A stretch of 64,000 nucleotides of DNA from an uncultured Eubacteriales bacterium (GCA_900549885.1 URQA01000002.1:4469-68468), one strand, 5' to 3'. Shown: positions 45,669 through 55,015, counted from the stretch's first letter. Notes: generated by a model not told the origin, from the sequence alone. Translations and numbers: made by a program.

Positions 45669-47648
45669 TCATAAAGAAAGGGCAGTGAGATAGCCCTCGG
45701 AGACCGCATCATAGATTTTCCGGGCCCGGACGCAGTCGCCGATCTTATGGCAGGGCACGCCCGCCCGCTGGACCAACGCCTCCAGCTCCCCGGTGTCGTT
45801 GGCGCGCATCCCCAGAGCGGCCACCACCGTGTCCGCGGGGATGAGCTGCACACTCCCGTCTGGCCCCTCCACCTGAACGCCAGCCTCTGTAACCGCCAGG
45901 CATCTGGCGCCCATATGGGCCTTCACATGCTGGGCAATCAGCTCCCGCAGGCGGCGCTTGTGCAGGCGGTAGGCGTCCGGCGCCAGCTCCTCCCGCATCT
46001 CCACCAGCTCCACCTCATGTCCCTGCTTCCACAGGTGGACCGCCGTCTCGCACCCCACCAGACCGCCCCCCAGCACCACAACTTTATGTCCCAGTCTGGC
46101 ATCGGGAGCATAGGCGTCCATGGCCAGGACCACGTTGGCCCCGTCCAGCCCCGGAATGGGGGGCTGCAGCGGGTGGGAGCCAATGGCCAGGATCACCTCG
46201 TCCGGACGGATGTCCGCCAGCCGTTCTCCCGTCAGGACGGTATTGAGCCGGAGGTCCGCCCCTTTGGCTCTTGCCTGGGCCTCCATGGCGCGGGCAAAGC
46301 CCGCCAGGTCGTTCTTGTCCGGGTCGTGGACAGAGAAATTCAAAATTCCTCCCAGCTGGCCGCTTTTCTCCAGCAGGACCACCTCGTGGCCCCGGTCCCG
46401 GGCGGTCACCGCCGCCTGGAGCCCGGCCACTCCCCCGCCCACGATGAGCACGGTTTTCTTCTCCTCTGCCGGCTCCACCCGCCACCGCTCCGGGTGATCC
46501 GCGCAGGGATTGATGGAGCACCCCTCCGGAAACTGGCCGTTCAGCTCCGCCCAGGCTTCCTCAAAGGGACCCGGGAAGCACCGCATACACCGCAGGCACC
46601 GGCGGATCTCCTCCGGCCGGCCCTCCCGGACCTTCTGGGTGAAAAAGGGGTCCGCCGTCAGCTGCCGGCACAGCACCACCAGGTCGCACTTGCCCTGGGC
46701 GATCAGCTCTTCTGCCTGCTCCGGCGAGTTGATGCCCCCCACCACCGCTACCGGGATATCCACCGCCGCCCTGATAGCCGCGGCCACGTCCGCGTTGCAG
46801 CCGTGGGGCTCGTAGAGGGTGGACTCCTGCCAGGTGCCCGAGGGGTCCTGGTACAGCCCGGCGGACACGTGGATCAGGTCGGCGTACTGGGACAGGTACC
46901 TGCAGTACCCGCAGATATCCTCCAGGCTATATCCGCCGGGCACGTGCTCGCTGCCCGACACCCGGCATTCCAGGATGAACTCTCGCCCACAGGCTTCCCG
47001 CAGCGCCTGGAGCACCATCACGGACAGCCGGGAACGATTCTCCAGGCTGCCGCCAAAGCGGTCTATCCGCTGGTTGGTCCGGGGCGACAGAAACTGGTGG
47101 AACAGCCAGCCGTGGCCGCAGTGCAGGCACACCCCGTCAAACCCCGCCTCCTGGCAGAACCTGGCCGCCTTGACGAAGTCGGCGCACAGCTGCTCCACGT
47201 CCTCTTCCGTCATGGCCCGGATGAATACCCCGTCCCCGTTGGTCAGCTCCATGGGGCCGATGGGCTGCTCCTCCCCCTCGATCTCGCTCTTGGCCTGCCC
47301 CACATGGCACAGCTCCACCAGGGCCAGCGCCCCGTTGTCATGGATGCGCTGGGCAAACTGGCGGTAGCGCCGGGTGTGTTCCTCCGACTGGTCGTCAAAG
47401 CCGTAGAACTCGTTGGCCCCACGGCCTCCCGCCGCGGTCACCGGCGTCTCCCCCACGAGAAAGGCCGCCTGTCCGCCCCCGGCCCGCAGGTCAATCTCCG
47501 CCAGCTGTTCCGGGTCTGCGTCGTGGCACTCCGGGTCCTCGTTCCAGATCCCGCCCCTCGGCGCGCTCACTACCCGGCTCCGGTATGTGTGCCCCGCTAT
47601 CCTTATCGGAGCCAGCAGATGGGAATAGCGTTCTGCTTCACCGCTCAT
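45669..47648 (-). CDS. Old Yellow Enzyme-type ene-reductase, second copy
   Basis: This 659-residue protein has the same order of domains as the enzyme at 42424-44427: FMN TIM barrel (LLAPIRIAGHTYRSRVV; QFLSPRTNQRIDRFGGSLENR), a 4Fe-4S cysteine cluster (CLRCMRC, with further cysteines at GCSINPC) and FAD/NAD(P) folds (VLIVGGGVAGLQAA; VVVLGGGLVGCE). The active-site stretch reads HCGHGWLFHQF, with tryptophan where tyrosine is usual. I chose ATG 47648 behind AAAGGAAG; a longer frame from 47717 runs through a hairpin. It is the last gene of the eight-gene operon D and probably reduces the imported or dehydrated substrate. Confidence 0.92.
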   Translation of the reverse strand: MSGEAERYSHLLAPIRIAGHTYRSRVVSAPRGGIWNEDPECHDADPEQLAEIDLRAGGGQAAFLVGETPVTAAGGRGANEFYGFDDQSEEHTRRYRQFAQRIHDNGALALVELCHVGQAKSEIEGEEQPIGPMELTNGDGVFIRAMTEEDVEQLCADFVKAARFCQEAGFDGVCLHCGHGWLFHQFLSPRTNQRIDRFGGSLENRSRLSVMVLQALREACGREFILECRVSGSEHVPGGYSLEDICGYCRYLSQYADLIHVSAGLYQDPSGTWQESTLYEPHGCNADVAAAIRAAVDIPVAVVGGINSPEQAEELIAQGKCDLVVLCRQLTADPFFTQKVREGRPEEIRRCLRCMRCFPGPFEEAWAELNGQFPEGCSINPCADHPERWRVEPAEEKKTVLIVGGGVAGLQAAVTARDRGHEVVLLEKSGQLGGILNFSVHDPDKNDLAGFARAMEAQARAKGADLRLNTVLTGERLADIRPDEVILAIGSHPLQPPIPGLDGANVVLAMDAYAPDARLGHKVVVLGGGLVGCETAVHLWKQGHEVELVEMREELAPDAYRLHKRRLRELIAQHVKAHMGARCLAVTEAGVQVEGPDGSVQLIPADTVVAALGMRANDTGELEALVQRAGVPCHKIGDCVRARKIYDAVSEGYLTALSL

Positions 47649-47733
47649 ATCCTTCTTCCTTTCCGTCTTGGGCTGCGCTCCCATTGGGACAGCCTCTGGT
47701 GCCGAACCAGGACGCACCCATTCGTCGACTATG

Positions 47734-47764
47734 ATTAGACGGGCGCGGCCCGCGCCCGTCTAAT
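47734..47764 (-). terminator. GC-rich hairpin between flavodoxin-like and reductase genes
   Basis: ATTAGACGGGCGCG (47734-47747) and its exact complement (47751-47764) enclose a 3-base loop. No T-run follows. It probably separates mRNA segments of operon D rather than ending it. Confidence 0.6.
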
Positions 47765-47802
47765 GTGTATTTTATGTGTTTCGCCACTGAGGAGCGCTTG
47801 GC

Positions 47803-48999
47803 TCAAGAGATGGAGATATATTGGGAACAGACCTGCGCCCGCTTTCCATCATAGGTCATGAAATAATCCTCCACCAAGTCGCACACCATGGTTTTAGCCC
47901 GGTCAATATCCCGCTGACAGGGATGATTCCAAGGCTGTCCGTGGAAGAAATACGACGAAGTGACCTTTGTTCCGTCCGCCAACTCGTAAATCTTGGGATC
48001 CGGCATCTCGCCTGGCCCCATGAGACGGGGTTTTTCCCCTTCCTCTAGGCCAGCGGGGCCAAACTCCTTGCCACAGCAGGCGAACTGTCCCAGTACAGTG
48101 ACGTTGTTCAGTTCCAAAAATAGCTTGAGCGCCGCCAGGGTAGCCAGGCTCTCATTGGAGCCGTGGAACCCGCCCCCATAGGTCGTAAACACGATGCCCA
48201 AAGGCATGTAATTGTCCCCGGACGGTCCGCCGGGATAAGGGCACAGACGGCGGCGCCACTGGGCGCCGATGGCGGGCTTGGGCGGCTTTCCGGGACCGCC
48301 CGGACCACCAGGACCGCCAGGACCGCCAGGACCACCAGAACTCTCACCGCCGGGAGGTCCCTTCATAGTGTCCGCATTCATATGGAACCCCTTGCCGGCG
48401 TCCACCTGCTTCTGCACATTGGCCTCCAGCTGTCCGCCGGCCCCCAAGGAAAACACTTTGTTTACCACAGTCAGCGGATAGCCTGCCACAATGGGGGACC
48501 CTAAGCAGACCACATCGTAATCATCAAAATAAAGCTGGTCCTGCATCCCCTCCCAGTCAGAGGGTTTCAAGGTCATTTTGAATAGGGTGGCTTCCCAGTT
48601 ATAGTACTCAAAGGTCTCCGCCATGGCCTTAGCCACCCGCTCGGTATTCTTGGTCATGGAAGCGTAGAGAATCAGCGCCCGGCGCTTGGTCTTGGGGGTG
48701 AAGGTACATGCCTCCAGGTCGCTTTCAATGATTCTGCCGTCATCCTGATGAACAATGGCATGGCCGCTCACCTGGTCCCTGTCACAAGTCAAAGAAATCT
48801 CCTGTCGGCATGGACCGATCACAGCCTCAAAACAGAACGTGTTGCCCTTAGTATGTACGTTTTCCATCAGTTCACAGCCGCCGTGGTCGGCGATGACCTC
48901 GCCCTCATAGCCCCGGACACCCTGCCGGACCACTGCGGTGGTGGGCCGTTTTCCGCTTGGGGTGTCGGTAAGGTAGACGAATTTACCTTCAAAGTTCAT
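47803..48999 (-). CDS. Flavodoxin-like protein with Gly-Gly-Pro linker
   Basis: This is a 398-residue protein of unfamiliar layout. Residues 1-100 form an unrecognised N-terminal part with several cysteines. A flavodoxin-like fold follows from about residue 107 (RALILYASMTKNTERVAKAMAE is split here by position, loop at 113-119), interrupted at 214-242 by a low-complexity linker of repeated Gly-Gly-Pro. The second half resumes flavodoxin-like sequence (IVFTTYGGGFHGSN; FACCGKEFGPAG). ATG 48999 has AGGAGG 8 bp ahead. It lies between the DppC-like permease and Old Yellow Enzyme-type reductase genes of operon D, so an electron-transfer role to that reductase is the simplest idea. Confidence 0.8.
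   Translation of the reverse strand: MNFEGKFVYLTDTPSGKRPTTAVVRQGVRGYEGEVIADHGGCELMENVHTKGNTFCFEAVIGPCRQEISLTCDRDQVSGHAIVHQDDGRIIESDLEACTFTPKTKRRALILYASMTKNTERVAKAMAETFEYYNWEATLFKMTLKPSDWEGMQDQLYFDDYDVVCLGSPIVAGYPLTVVNKVFSLGAGGQLEANVQKQVDAGKGFHMNADTMKGPPGGESSGGPGGPGGPGGPGGPGKPPKPAIGAQWRRRLCPYPGGPSGDNYMPLGIVFTTYGGGFHGSNESLATLAALKLFLELNNVTVLGQFACCGKEFGPAGLEEGEKPRLMGPGEMPDPKIYELADGTKVTSSYFFHGQPWNHPCQRDIDRAKTMVCDLVEDYFMTYDGKRAQVCSQYISIS
48292..48338. repeat. 9-bp tandem repeat coding for Gly-Gly-Pro
   Basis: About five imperfect copies of a 9-base unit close to GGACCGCCA (plus strand) encode consecutive Gly-Gly-Pro triplets on the minus strand, inside the flavodoxin-like gene. Copy number could vary by slippage without shifting the frame. 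Confidence 0.85.
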
Positions 49000-49023
49000 G
49001 TTGAATTCCTCCTGTATCATGGA

Positions 49024-50055
49024 TCAGACCTTCGTGGCAGGCCTGTTCGCTCTGCGCTGCTCTCTGGCCTGCTTTCTGGCCATCTTCCGGTCCGCCTTGG
49101 CGGCCAGCTTCTCGATCTTCTTGCTGTTGTAACTGCCCACGCCGCCTTTCAGCCGGGGATCCAACACATCCCGGAGGCTGTCGCCAAACAGGTTGGCTGC
49201 CAGCACCATCAGCGCGATCAAAATACCTGGGTATAGGCACAGCCAGGGGGCAGTATACATATTGGCCCGCCCCTGATTGGTAATCATATAGCCCCAAGAG
49301 GGCGTGCCCACGCTGACGCCGTAGCCCAGGAAGTTCATGGACGCCTCCATCATAATCACGCCTCCCAATCCTCCGGCAGAGGTAGTGATGATCAAAGGCA
49401 GTGTGTTCGGCAACACATGGCGGACGCTCTTCCACAGCAGTCGAGAGCCCATCATCTCCGCCGCCTTGACATATCCGCTGTCCTTTACAGACATGGCCGC
49501 AGACCGAATCATCCGTGAGCCGCCGATTCCGCCCGGAATGGACATGACCAATATCATCTGGAGCATCCCGTTGCCGAACAGGCTCATCATCAAAATGGTA
49601 ATCAACATGCCGGGGATACATTGCCAGGCATCTACAAATCGCTGCACAATCAAATCGAACCAGCCGCCGATCACTGCGCTGAGGGTGCCGATCACCACAG
49701 ACAACAGGGTGGATAAGGCTGTGACAGCCAGACAGAGGATGACCGAGGTCCGTGCTCCGTAGATCAGATAGGACAACACATCCCGGCCCAGATTATCCGT
49801 GCCCAGCCAGTAGACAGCCCCGCCCTCCCGGGCGGCGGCCCGTCCCGCGGCATCCATGAATAGATACGGCGGCTCCAGCTTATGAATGATATCCGTGGGC
49901 AGTGTCCCCCCTACCATTTTGACCGGGGCGATCACATCCGCAAACAGCGCAATCAAAAGCAACAGCAATAAAAAGACAATTCCTGTTGTGCCAAGGGGCC
50001 TGGTCTTGCAAAAGTGCAGAATGCTTTGCCAAGCGCCGTGCTTCGAACGTTTCAT
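49024..50055 (-). CDS. Peptide-type ABC transporter permease, DppC family (locus D)
   Basis: This 343-residue permease shows LGTDNLGRDVLSYLIYG and GDSLRDVLDPRLKGGVGSYN. ATG 50055 lies 1 bp after the stop of the DppB-like gene with a GGGGGTGGG site ahead; a longer frame to 50151 is spurious. Its close similarity to the locus B protein (AAMSVKDSGYVKAAEMMG against AAMSVKDAGYVKMSQMLG) points to duplication. The C-terminal tail is rich in Lys, Arg and Ala. Confidence 0.93.
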   Translation of the reverse strand: MKRSKHGAWQSILHFCKTRPLGTTGIVFLLLLLLIALFADVIAPVKMVGGTLPTDIIHKLEPPYLFMDAAGRAAAREGGAVYWLGTDNLGRDVLSYLIYGARTSVILCLAVTALSTLLSVVIGTLSAVIGGWFDLIVQRFVDAWQCIPGMLITILMMSLFGNGMLQMILVMSIPGGIGGSRMIRSAAMSVKDSGYVKAAEMMGSRLLWKSVRHVLPNTLPLIITTSAGGLGGVIMMEASMNFLGYGVSVGTPSWGYMITNQGRANMYTAPWLCLYPGILIALMVLAANLFGDSLRDVLDPRLKGGVGSYNSKKIEKLAAKADRKMARKQAREQRRANRPATKV

Positions 50056-50056
50056 C

Positions 50057-51028
50057 TCAACCCACCCCCTCTTTGTCCAGGGACACTCTTGGGTCGATCC
50101 ACTTATAGGAGATATCCACCAGCAGATTGACCACCATGGTGAACAGCGCAAACACCAGCACGCACCCCTGAACCAATGGATAATCCCGGTTTCCGATTGC
50201 GGAAATCACTTGGTTGCCGATTCCAGGGATTCCAAAAATGTTTTCCAAAATTACGGACCCGCCGATCAGCCCGGCCACCGAGTTGCCGATGATGGTCACC
50301 ACGGGAATCAAACCATTTCGAAACGCATGCCGGAACATGACTCTCCGCTCCGGCGTTCCCTTGGCCCAGGCGGTGCGGACATAGTCGGTACGCATCACAT
50401 CCAGGGTCACCGTGCGGACCGTACGCAGCTGCATCCCCGCCTGAGTCATGGCGTTAAGCAGCGCCGGCATAAAAAACATCTGCAGGTTCTGGAACGGATT
50501 TTCCAGCAGGCTTACATACTGTGTCGGCGGCGAATAGCCCCACAAAATAGCAGGGTACACCAGCACCAGCGTGGCCAGCCAGAACACTGGCACTGACATC
50601 AGCACCAGAGAGAGCACTCGAACCAAAACATCTCCTCCGCTGTTTTGCCTTGCGGCGCAGAACAACCCCAGGGGAATGGAGATCAGGTTGGTCAAAATCA
50701 AGGTCAGAATGCCAAGCTCCAGACTAGCTGGAAGTTGGCGGCCAATGGCAGCTAGTACACTCTCACTTTGGAACAGGCAGTCGCCTAAATCTCCCCAGAG
50801 CGCACTGCCCAACCAGATGAAAAACTGGGCAACCGCCGGCTTATCCATGCCAAGCATGGCCTCTACCTCTTCCCGTGTCACATCATAGGATCCTTGACTT
50901 TGCAGTTGATACTGCAGAGCATCCACAGCGTCACCGGGCAGCATGCGTAGCAGCGCAAATATAATCACACAAACCAGCAGCGTAGTGGGGATAAGCAAAA
51001 GCAACCTTTTGGCAATATATTTTCCCAT
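50057..51028 (-). CDS. Peptide-type ABC transporter permease, DppB family (locus D)
   Basis: This 323-residue permease starts MGKYIAKRLLLLIPTTLLVC and has the DppB markers DYVRTAWAKGTPERRVMFRH and ILENIFGIPGIGNQV. Its start is 5 bp after the stop of the upstream ATPase gene. It lacks the extra N-terminal helix seen in the locus B relative. Confidence 0.94.
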   Translation of the reverse strand: MGKYIAKRLLLLIPTTLLVCVIIFALLRMLPGDAVDALQYQLQSQGSYDVTREEVEAMLGMDKPAVAQFFIWLGSALWGDLGDCLFQSESVLAAIGRQLPASLELGILTLILTNLISIPLGLFCAARQNSGGDVLVRVLSLVLMSVPVFWLATLVLVYPAILWGYSPPTQYVSLLENPFQNLQMFFMPALLNAMTQAGMQLRTVRTVTLDVMRTDYVRTAWAKGTPERRVMFRHAFRNGLIPVVTIIGNSVAGLIGGSVILENIFGIPGIGNQVISAIGNRDYPLVQGCVLVFALFTMVVNLLVDISYKWIDPRVSLDKEGVG

Positions 51029-51033
51029 GCTCT

Positions 51034-52134
51034 TTATGCCTCCTCATTCACACGGTGGCAGGCCACAAAATGGCCGCCGCCCACATCCAGAAAGGGCGGC
51101 TCCTCCGTCCGGCACCGCTCATCCGCATAGCGGCAGCGGGTGCAGAAGTTACAACCCAGCGGAGGATTGATCGGGCTGGGCACCTCCCCTTCCAGCAGGA
51201 TGCGCTCCCGAGCCAGGTCGGCCTCCGGGTCTGGGATGGGCGCGGCCGAGATGAGGGCCTGGGTATAGGGGTGGAGCGGATGGGCGTACAGCTCGTCGCT
51301 GCTGGTCAGTTCCATGATTTTTCCTAGGTACATTACCGCCACCTGATCGCTGATATGCCGCACTACCGATAAGTCGTGCCCGATGAAGATGTAGGTCAGG
51401 CCCAATTCCTCCTGCAAGCGCATCATCAGCCCGACGATCTGGGCCTGAATGGACACGTCCAGAGCGGAGACGATCTCATCACACACCAAGAAAGATGGGC
51501 TCAGCGCCAGCGCCCGGGCGATGTTGATGCGCTGCCGCTGTCCGCCGGAAAACTCGTGGGGAAAGCGGTCGGCAAATTTGGGATTCAGGCCCACCAGCAT
51601 AAGCATCCGCTCCGCCAGTTCATCCAACTCAGTCCGGCTCATCCCCTTGTCCATCCTCTGGATGTGGTGCCCCTCCAAAATGATGGAGCGCACGGACATC
51701 CTAGGGTCCAGCGCGGAAAAAGGGTCTTGGGTAATCATCTGCAGCTGCTTGTGCAGGTGACGCAGCTCGCCCTTGCCCGCACGGCTGATGTCCTGCCCGT
51801 TGAAAATGATTTTACCGGATGTAATGTTCAGGTTGCGCATGACGCAGTTGCCCACCGTGGACTTGCCCGACCCCGACTCGCCCACGATGCCCAGCGTCTT
51901 GCCACGGGCGATGCGGAAAGAAACGCCGTCCACCGCCTTGACATAGCCTACCACCCGCTTCAGTAAGCCTTTGGTCACGGGAAAATGCATCTTTAGGGTT
52001 TCTACCGTCAGAATGGTTTCCTTGGTATCCAAAGGCACGGAGGGCTGGGCCTTGATATCCCAATCCAGCATGCGGCTGATTTCTCCGCTGCGCGGCATCT
52101 CCGGCGTGGTGGCCGATCTCATTCTTTCGCTCAC
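51034..52134 (-). CDS. Peptide-type ABC transporter ATP-binding protein, DppF/OppF type (locus D)
   Basis: This 366-residue ATPase has an N-terminal extension of about 45 residues, Walker A GESGSGKST, signature FSGGQRQR, Walker B FLVCDEIVSALDVS and the Cys-rich end GCNFCTRCRYADERC. The start is a GTG overlapping the upstream stop (GTGA). The sequence DEIVSALD is shared with the locus B protein, and the two are the closest pair among the DppF-type proteins here. Confidence 0.92.
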   Translation of the reverse strand: MSERMRSATTPEMPRSGEISRMLDWDIKAQPSVPLDTKETILTVETLKMHFPVTKGLLKRVVGYVKAVDGVSFRIARGKTLGIVGESGSGKSTVGNCVMRNLNITSGKIIFNGQDISRAGKGELRHLHKQLQMITQDPFSALDPRMSVRSIILEGHHIQRMDKGMSRTELDELAERMLMLVGLNPKFADRFPHEFSGGQRQRINIARALALSPSFLVCDEIVSALDVSIQAQIVGLMMRLQEELGLTYIFIGHDLSVVRHISDQVAVMYLGKIMELTSSDELYAHPLHPYTQALISAAPIPDPEADLARERILLEGEVPSPINPPLGCNFCTRCRYADERCRTEEPPFLDVGGGHFVACHRVNEEA

Positions 52135-53135
52135 CCCAGCCGCCCCCTTTCCTCACGCGCCTCCTCCATGTGGAAGCAGGCGCAGGTATGGTTCTCTCCT
52201 ACTATTGCATGCTCCGGCCGGCGGGTTCTGCACTCCTCGGTGGCGTATTTACACCGGGAGGCAAAGGCGCAGGACTGGGCCGGAATCTGGCTCATGTCAG
52301 GCGGCTCGCCCTCGATGGTATACAGGCTCTCTGTTCTGGGGCGATCCAGCCGGGGCACCGCACGGATTAACCCCATGGTGTAGGGATGCCGGGGATTGCG
52401 AAAGACCTCCCGTGTGGGTCCCTGCTCCACCAGCTTACCCCCGTACATGATCTTGACGCTGTCCGCATACCGGGCTACGATGCCCAGGTTATGGGTGATA
52501 ATAATCAGGGTCGTCCCAGTCCTTTTCCGCAGTTTATCCAACTGCTCCAGAACTTGGGCCTGGACCGTCACATCCAAGGCGGTGGTGGGCTCGTCGGCAA
52601 TGAGCAGCTCCGGGTCGCAGCACATGGCCATAGCGATCATGGCCCGTTGCTGCATCCCGCCGGAAAACTCAAAGGGATACTGGTTCACCCGCTTTTCTGG
52701 GTTGGGGATGCCCACCATATCCAACAGCTTGATGGCCCGCTCGTGGGCCTTCTTTCGGCTTAGATCGCTGTGCAGCTGAATTGTCTCCTCGATCTGAGTC
52801 CCAACGGTCATAACTGGGTTCAGCGCAGCCGACGGCTCCTGAAAAATCATACTGATTCGCTTGCCACGCAGCTTCTGCATTTGTTCGTCGCTGTATTTCA
52901 GCAGGTTTTCCCCGTCAAAGAAAATTTCGCCTGAGACGATCCGCCCCGGCGGATAGGGGATCAGCCGCAGGACCGACAGGGCGCTCACCGTTTTGCCAGA
53001 TCCGCTTTCGCCAATAATGGCGGCGCACTCGCCCCGTTCCACCGTATAAGATAAATCGTCCACCGCCCGCATGGGAGCTCCGCCTGTCATAAAGTAGGTA
53101 CTCAAGTGCCGGACCTCCAGAATGTGGTCTGCCAC
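52131..53135 (-). CDS. Peptide-type ABC transporter ATP-binding protein, DppD/OppD type (locus D)
   Basis: This 334-residue ATPase has Walker A GESGSGKTV, signature FSGGMQQR and Walker [16 protein letters not shown] chose GTG 53135 because AAGGAG lies 10 bp ahead and the protein then aligns from its first residues with the locus B and C proteins (VADHILEVRHLSTYF). The longer frames from 53156 or 53171 have a poorly placed ribosome site and approach the hairpin. Confidence 0.91.
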   Translation of the reverse strand: MADHILEVRHLSTYFMTGGAPMRAVDDLSYTVERGECAAIIGESGSGKTVSALSVLRLIPYPPGRIVSGEIFFDGENLLKYSDEQMQKLRGKRISMIFQEPSAALNPVMTVGTQIEETIQLHSDLSRKKAHERAIKLLDMVGIPNPEKRVNQYPFEFSGGMQQRAMIAMAMCCDPELLIADEPTTALDVTVQAQVLEQLDKLRKRTGTTLIIITHNLGIVARYADSVKIMYGGKLVEQGPTREVFRNPRHPYTMGLIRAVPRLDRPRTESLYTIEGEPPDMSQIPAQSCAFASRCKYATEECRTRRPEHAIVGENHTCACFHMEEAREERGRLG

Positions 53136-53168
53136 AAGGCCCACGCTCCTTTCCATCTTCCTTAACGC

Positions 53169-53203
53169 CACCTGCGCGCCCCCACGCTGGGGGCGCGCAG
53201 GTG
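53169..53203 (-). terminator. GC-rich intercistronic hairpin after the locus D binding-protein gene
   Basis: CACCTGCGCGCCCCC (53169-53183) pairs perfectly with 53189-53203 around a 5-base loop. No T-run follows on the minus strand. It lies between the binding-protein and ATPase genes, as in locus A. Confidence 0.65.
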
Positions 53204-53213
53204 TAACGCTTCC

Positions 53214-54992
53214 TTATCCGTTGGCCTCGGTATTCCAAATGCGGGCAGACATCGTCTTGAAGAAGTGATAGGCGCTGAGCAGCTCCCCATTCTCCATTCC
53301 GCCCACACGAGTGGAATAGTATTCCTGCGACTGCGTCATCCCACTCAGTGCGATGAGGAAGTGGTTCTGGATGTAATACTCCTCGCATGCCCGGGCGGCT
53401 GCCGCCTGCTCATCCGTGGTCATAGCGTCCCGTACCGCCACGAGCAGCTCGTCAAAGTGGGTGTCGTCTGCAAAGTTGCAGTAGGCAAACCCGGTCGTGG
53501 CATAAGTCTGGAAAACGAAGCCCGCATCTGCACCAGTCCCCATCTGGAGATTATACTGGCGCGGGTCGTCCCGGCTGCTCTGTACCTGCCGCCCCTCCGA
53601 CATGTCGGACAGAATGGTGATTTCCATATCAATGCCAACCTCGGCAAAGTAGCCCTTGGCCAATTCAAAAATTTCAGGGTTGGCCATCGCATCAATGGCT
53701 ACCGTAAAGGAAAAACCATCGGGGTAGCCCGCTTCCGCCAGCAGCTGCTTGGCCCCCTCGGGGTCGTAGGTGTACTCATCCATCAATTCGTCGTCCCAGG
53801 TGCCTACTGTGCTCCAGCTGGTCAGGGCTGGATCCCAAAGTCCGGGCAGAGTCAGCTCGTCATACCCATAGTAGGCTGTGGCCACTTCTTCCAGATTGAT
53901 GGCTTTTTGCATGGCGATGCGCACCCGAATATCGTGAAAGGGCTCCTGGTTCATCTTCAGGCCGATGGCTTCCGCCGCGGCATCAAATTGGTAGGCCTGA
54001 GTCTGGGCGGAGCTGGTCAACTGGGTGGCTTCAGAGTCGGACAGTCCTGCGTTCATGTTAATGTAGTCCAGCTTTCCCGCAATAAAGTCAGAGAGGATGG
54101 CAGTGGTGTCTCCATATTTTTGCAGGACCACCCCATCCAGATAGGGCAGCTTGTTCTCCGGGTAGCGCTCATCATAGTCATAGTAGTTTTCATTGCGGAT
54201 AAAGGTGTAGTGGTTATCTGCCACATAGTCTGTGAGCATGTACGGACCTGTACCGCAGGCATAGTGCCAATCTAACTTCTGGTCCTCTGTCAAGGTGTCC
54301 CACTCTGGTCCAGTAATATTCACCTGGGCAATGACGAACTCGGACAGCTTGGTTTCGGAGGCGGTGTTCATGTGGAAGGCCACCACATAGGTGTCCAGCA
54401 CCTCCACGGATTCCAGCATATTCAGGCGGTCCCGCCAATTGGCGTCGATAACGACCATATTGCTTTCGTCAAACCCAGAACCCAGGCCGGTCACCCGGTC
54501 ATAGGAGTATTTCACATCCTCCGCCGTCAGGTTGCGGGCGTGGAAGATGTCGTACTGTTCCTCCTTCTCCTGGAAGTAAACGTCATCCCGGATAGTGACC
54601 GTAAAGGTCATGGTTTCCGCATCCCACTTCCAGCTTTCCGCGATTTGGCCCTGGGCGGTGTCCAGCGTAAAGCTGTTGGTCTTGAAAGGATAGGCTTCCG
54701 GGTCGTCCAGCCCCCAATTGGGTGCAAACAGATATTCCAACCAGAGAGAATATGTATACTGTTCGCCCATGGCCGGGTCAAACACCGTGTTAAAATCATT
54801 GTATGAAAGAGTCAGAGTGCCGCCGTACTCGGGCTGGCCGGGATCAGCAGGAGCCACGGAGTTGGTTCCCACTGGCTCCGAGGCATTTCCTGACGGAGAA
54901 TTGCTGTCCTGCCCCGCAGGGGAACCGCAGGATGTCAAACCAAAAAGCATCCCCGCCGCAAGCAATCCCGACAACAGACGTTTCGCTTTCAT
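53214..54992 (-). CDS. Family 5 solute-binding lipoprotein (locus D)
   Basis: This 592-residue protein has the signal peptide MKAKRLLSGLLAAGMLFGLT with lipobox LTSC, acylated C22, then a Ser/Pro/Gly linker. YYDYDERYPENKLPYLD is nearly identical to the locus B protein, and LTEDQKLDWHYACGTGPYML is also closely shared, so the two probably bind related ligands. It lies 23 bp after the hotdog dehydratase gene, which makes that enzyme part of the transporter operon. Confidence 0.93.
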   Translation of the reverse strand: MKAKRLLSGLLAAGMLFGLTSCGSPAGQDSNSPSGNASEPVGTNSVAPADPGQPEYGGTLTLSYNDFNTVFDPAMGEQYTYSLWLEYLFAPNWGLDDPEAYPFKTNSFTLDTAQGQIAESWKWDAETMTFTVTIRDDVYFQEKEEQYDIFHARNLTAEDVKYSYDRVTGLGSGFDESNMVVIDANWRDRLNMLESVEVLDTYVVAFHMNTASETKLSEFVIAQVNITGPEWDTLTEDQKLDWHYACGTGPYMLTDYVADNHYTFIRNENYYDYDERYPENKLPYLDGVVLQKYGDTTAILSDFIAGKLDYINMNAGLSDSEATQLTSSAQTQAYQFDAAAEAIGLKMNQEPFHDIRVRIAMQKAINLEEVATAYYGYDELTLPGLWDPALTSWSTVGTWDDELMDEYTYDPEGAKQLLAEAGYPDGFSFTVAIDAMANPEIFELAKGYFAEVGIDMEITILSDMSEGRQVQSSRDDPRQYNLQMGTGADAGFVFQTYATTGFAYCNFADDTHFDELLVAVRDAMTTDEQAAAARACEEYYIQNHFLIALSGMTQSQEYYSTRVGGMENGELLSAYHFFKTMSARIWNTEANG

Positions 54993-55015
54993 GTTTCTTC
55001 CTCCTGTTAACAGTT

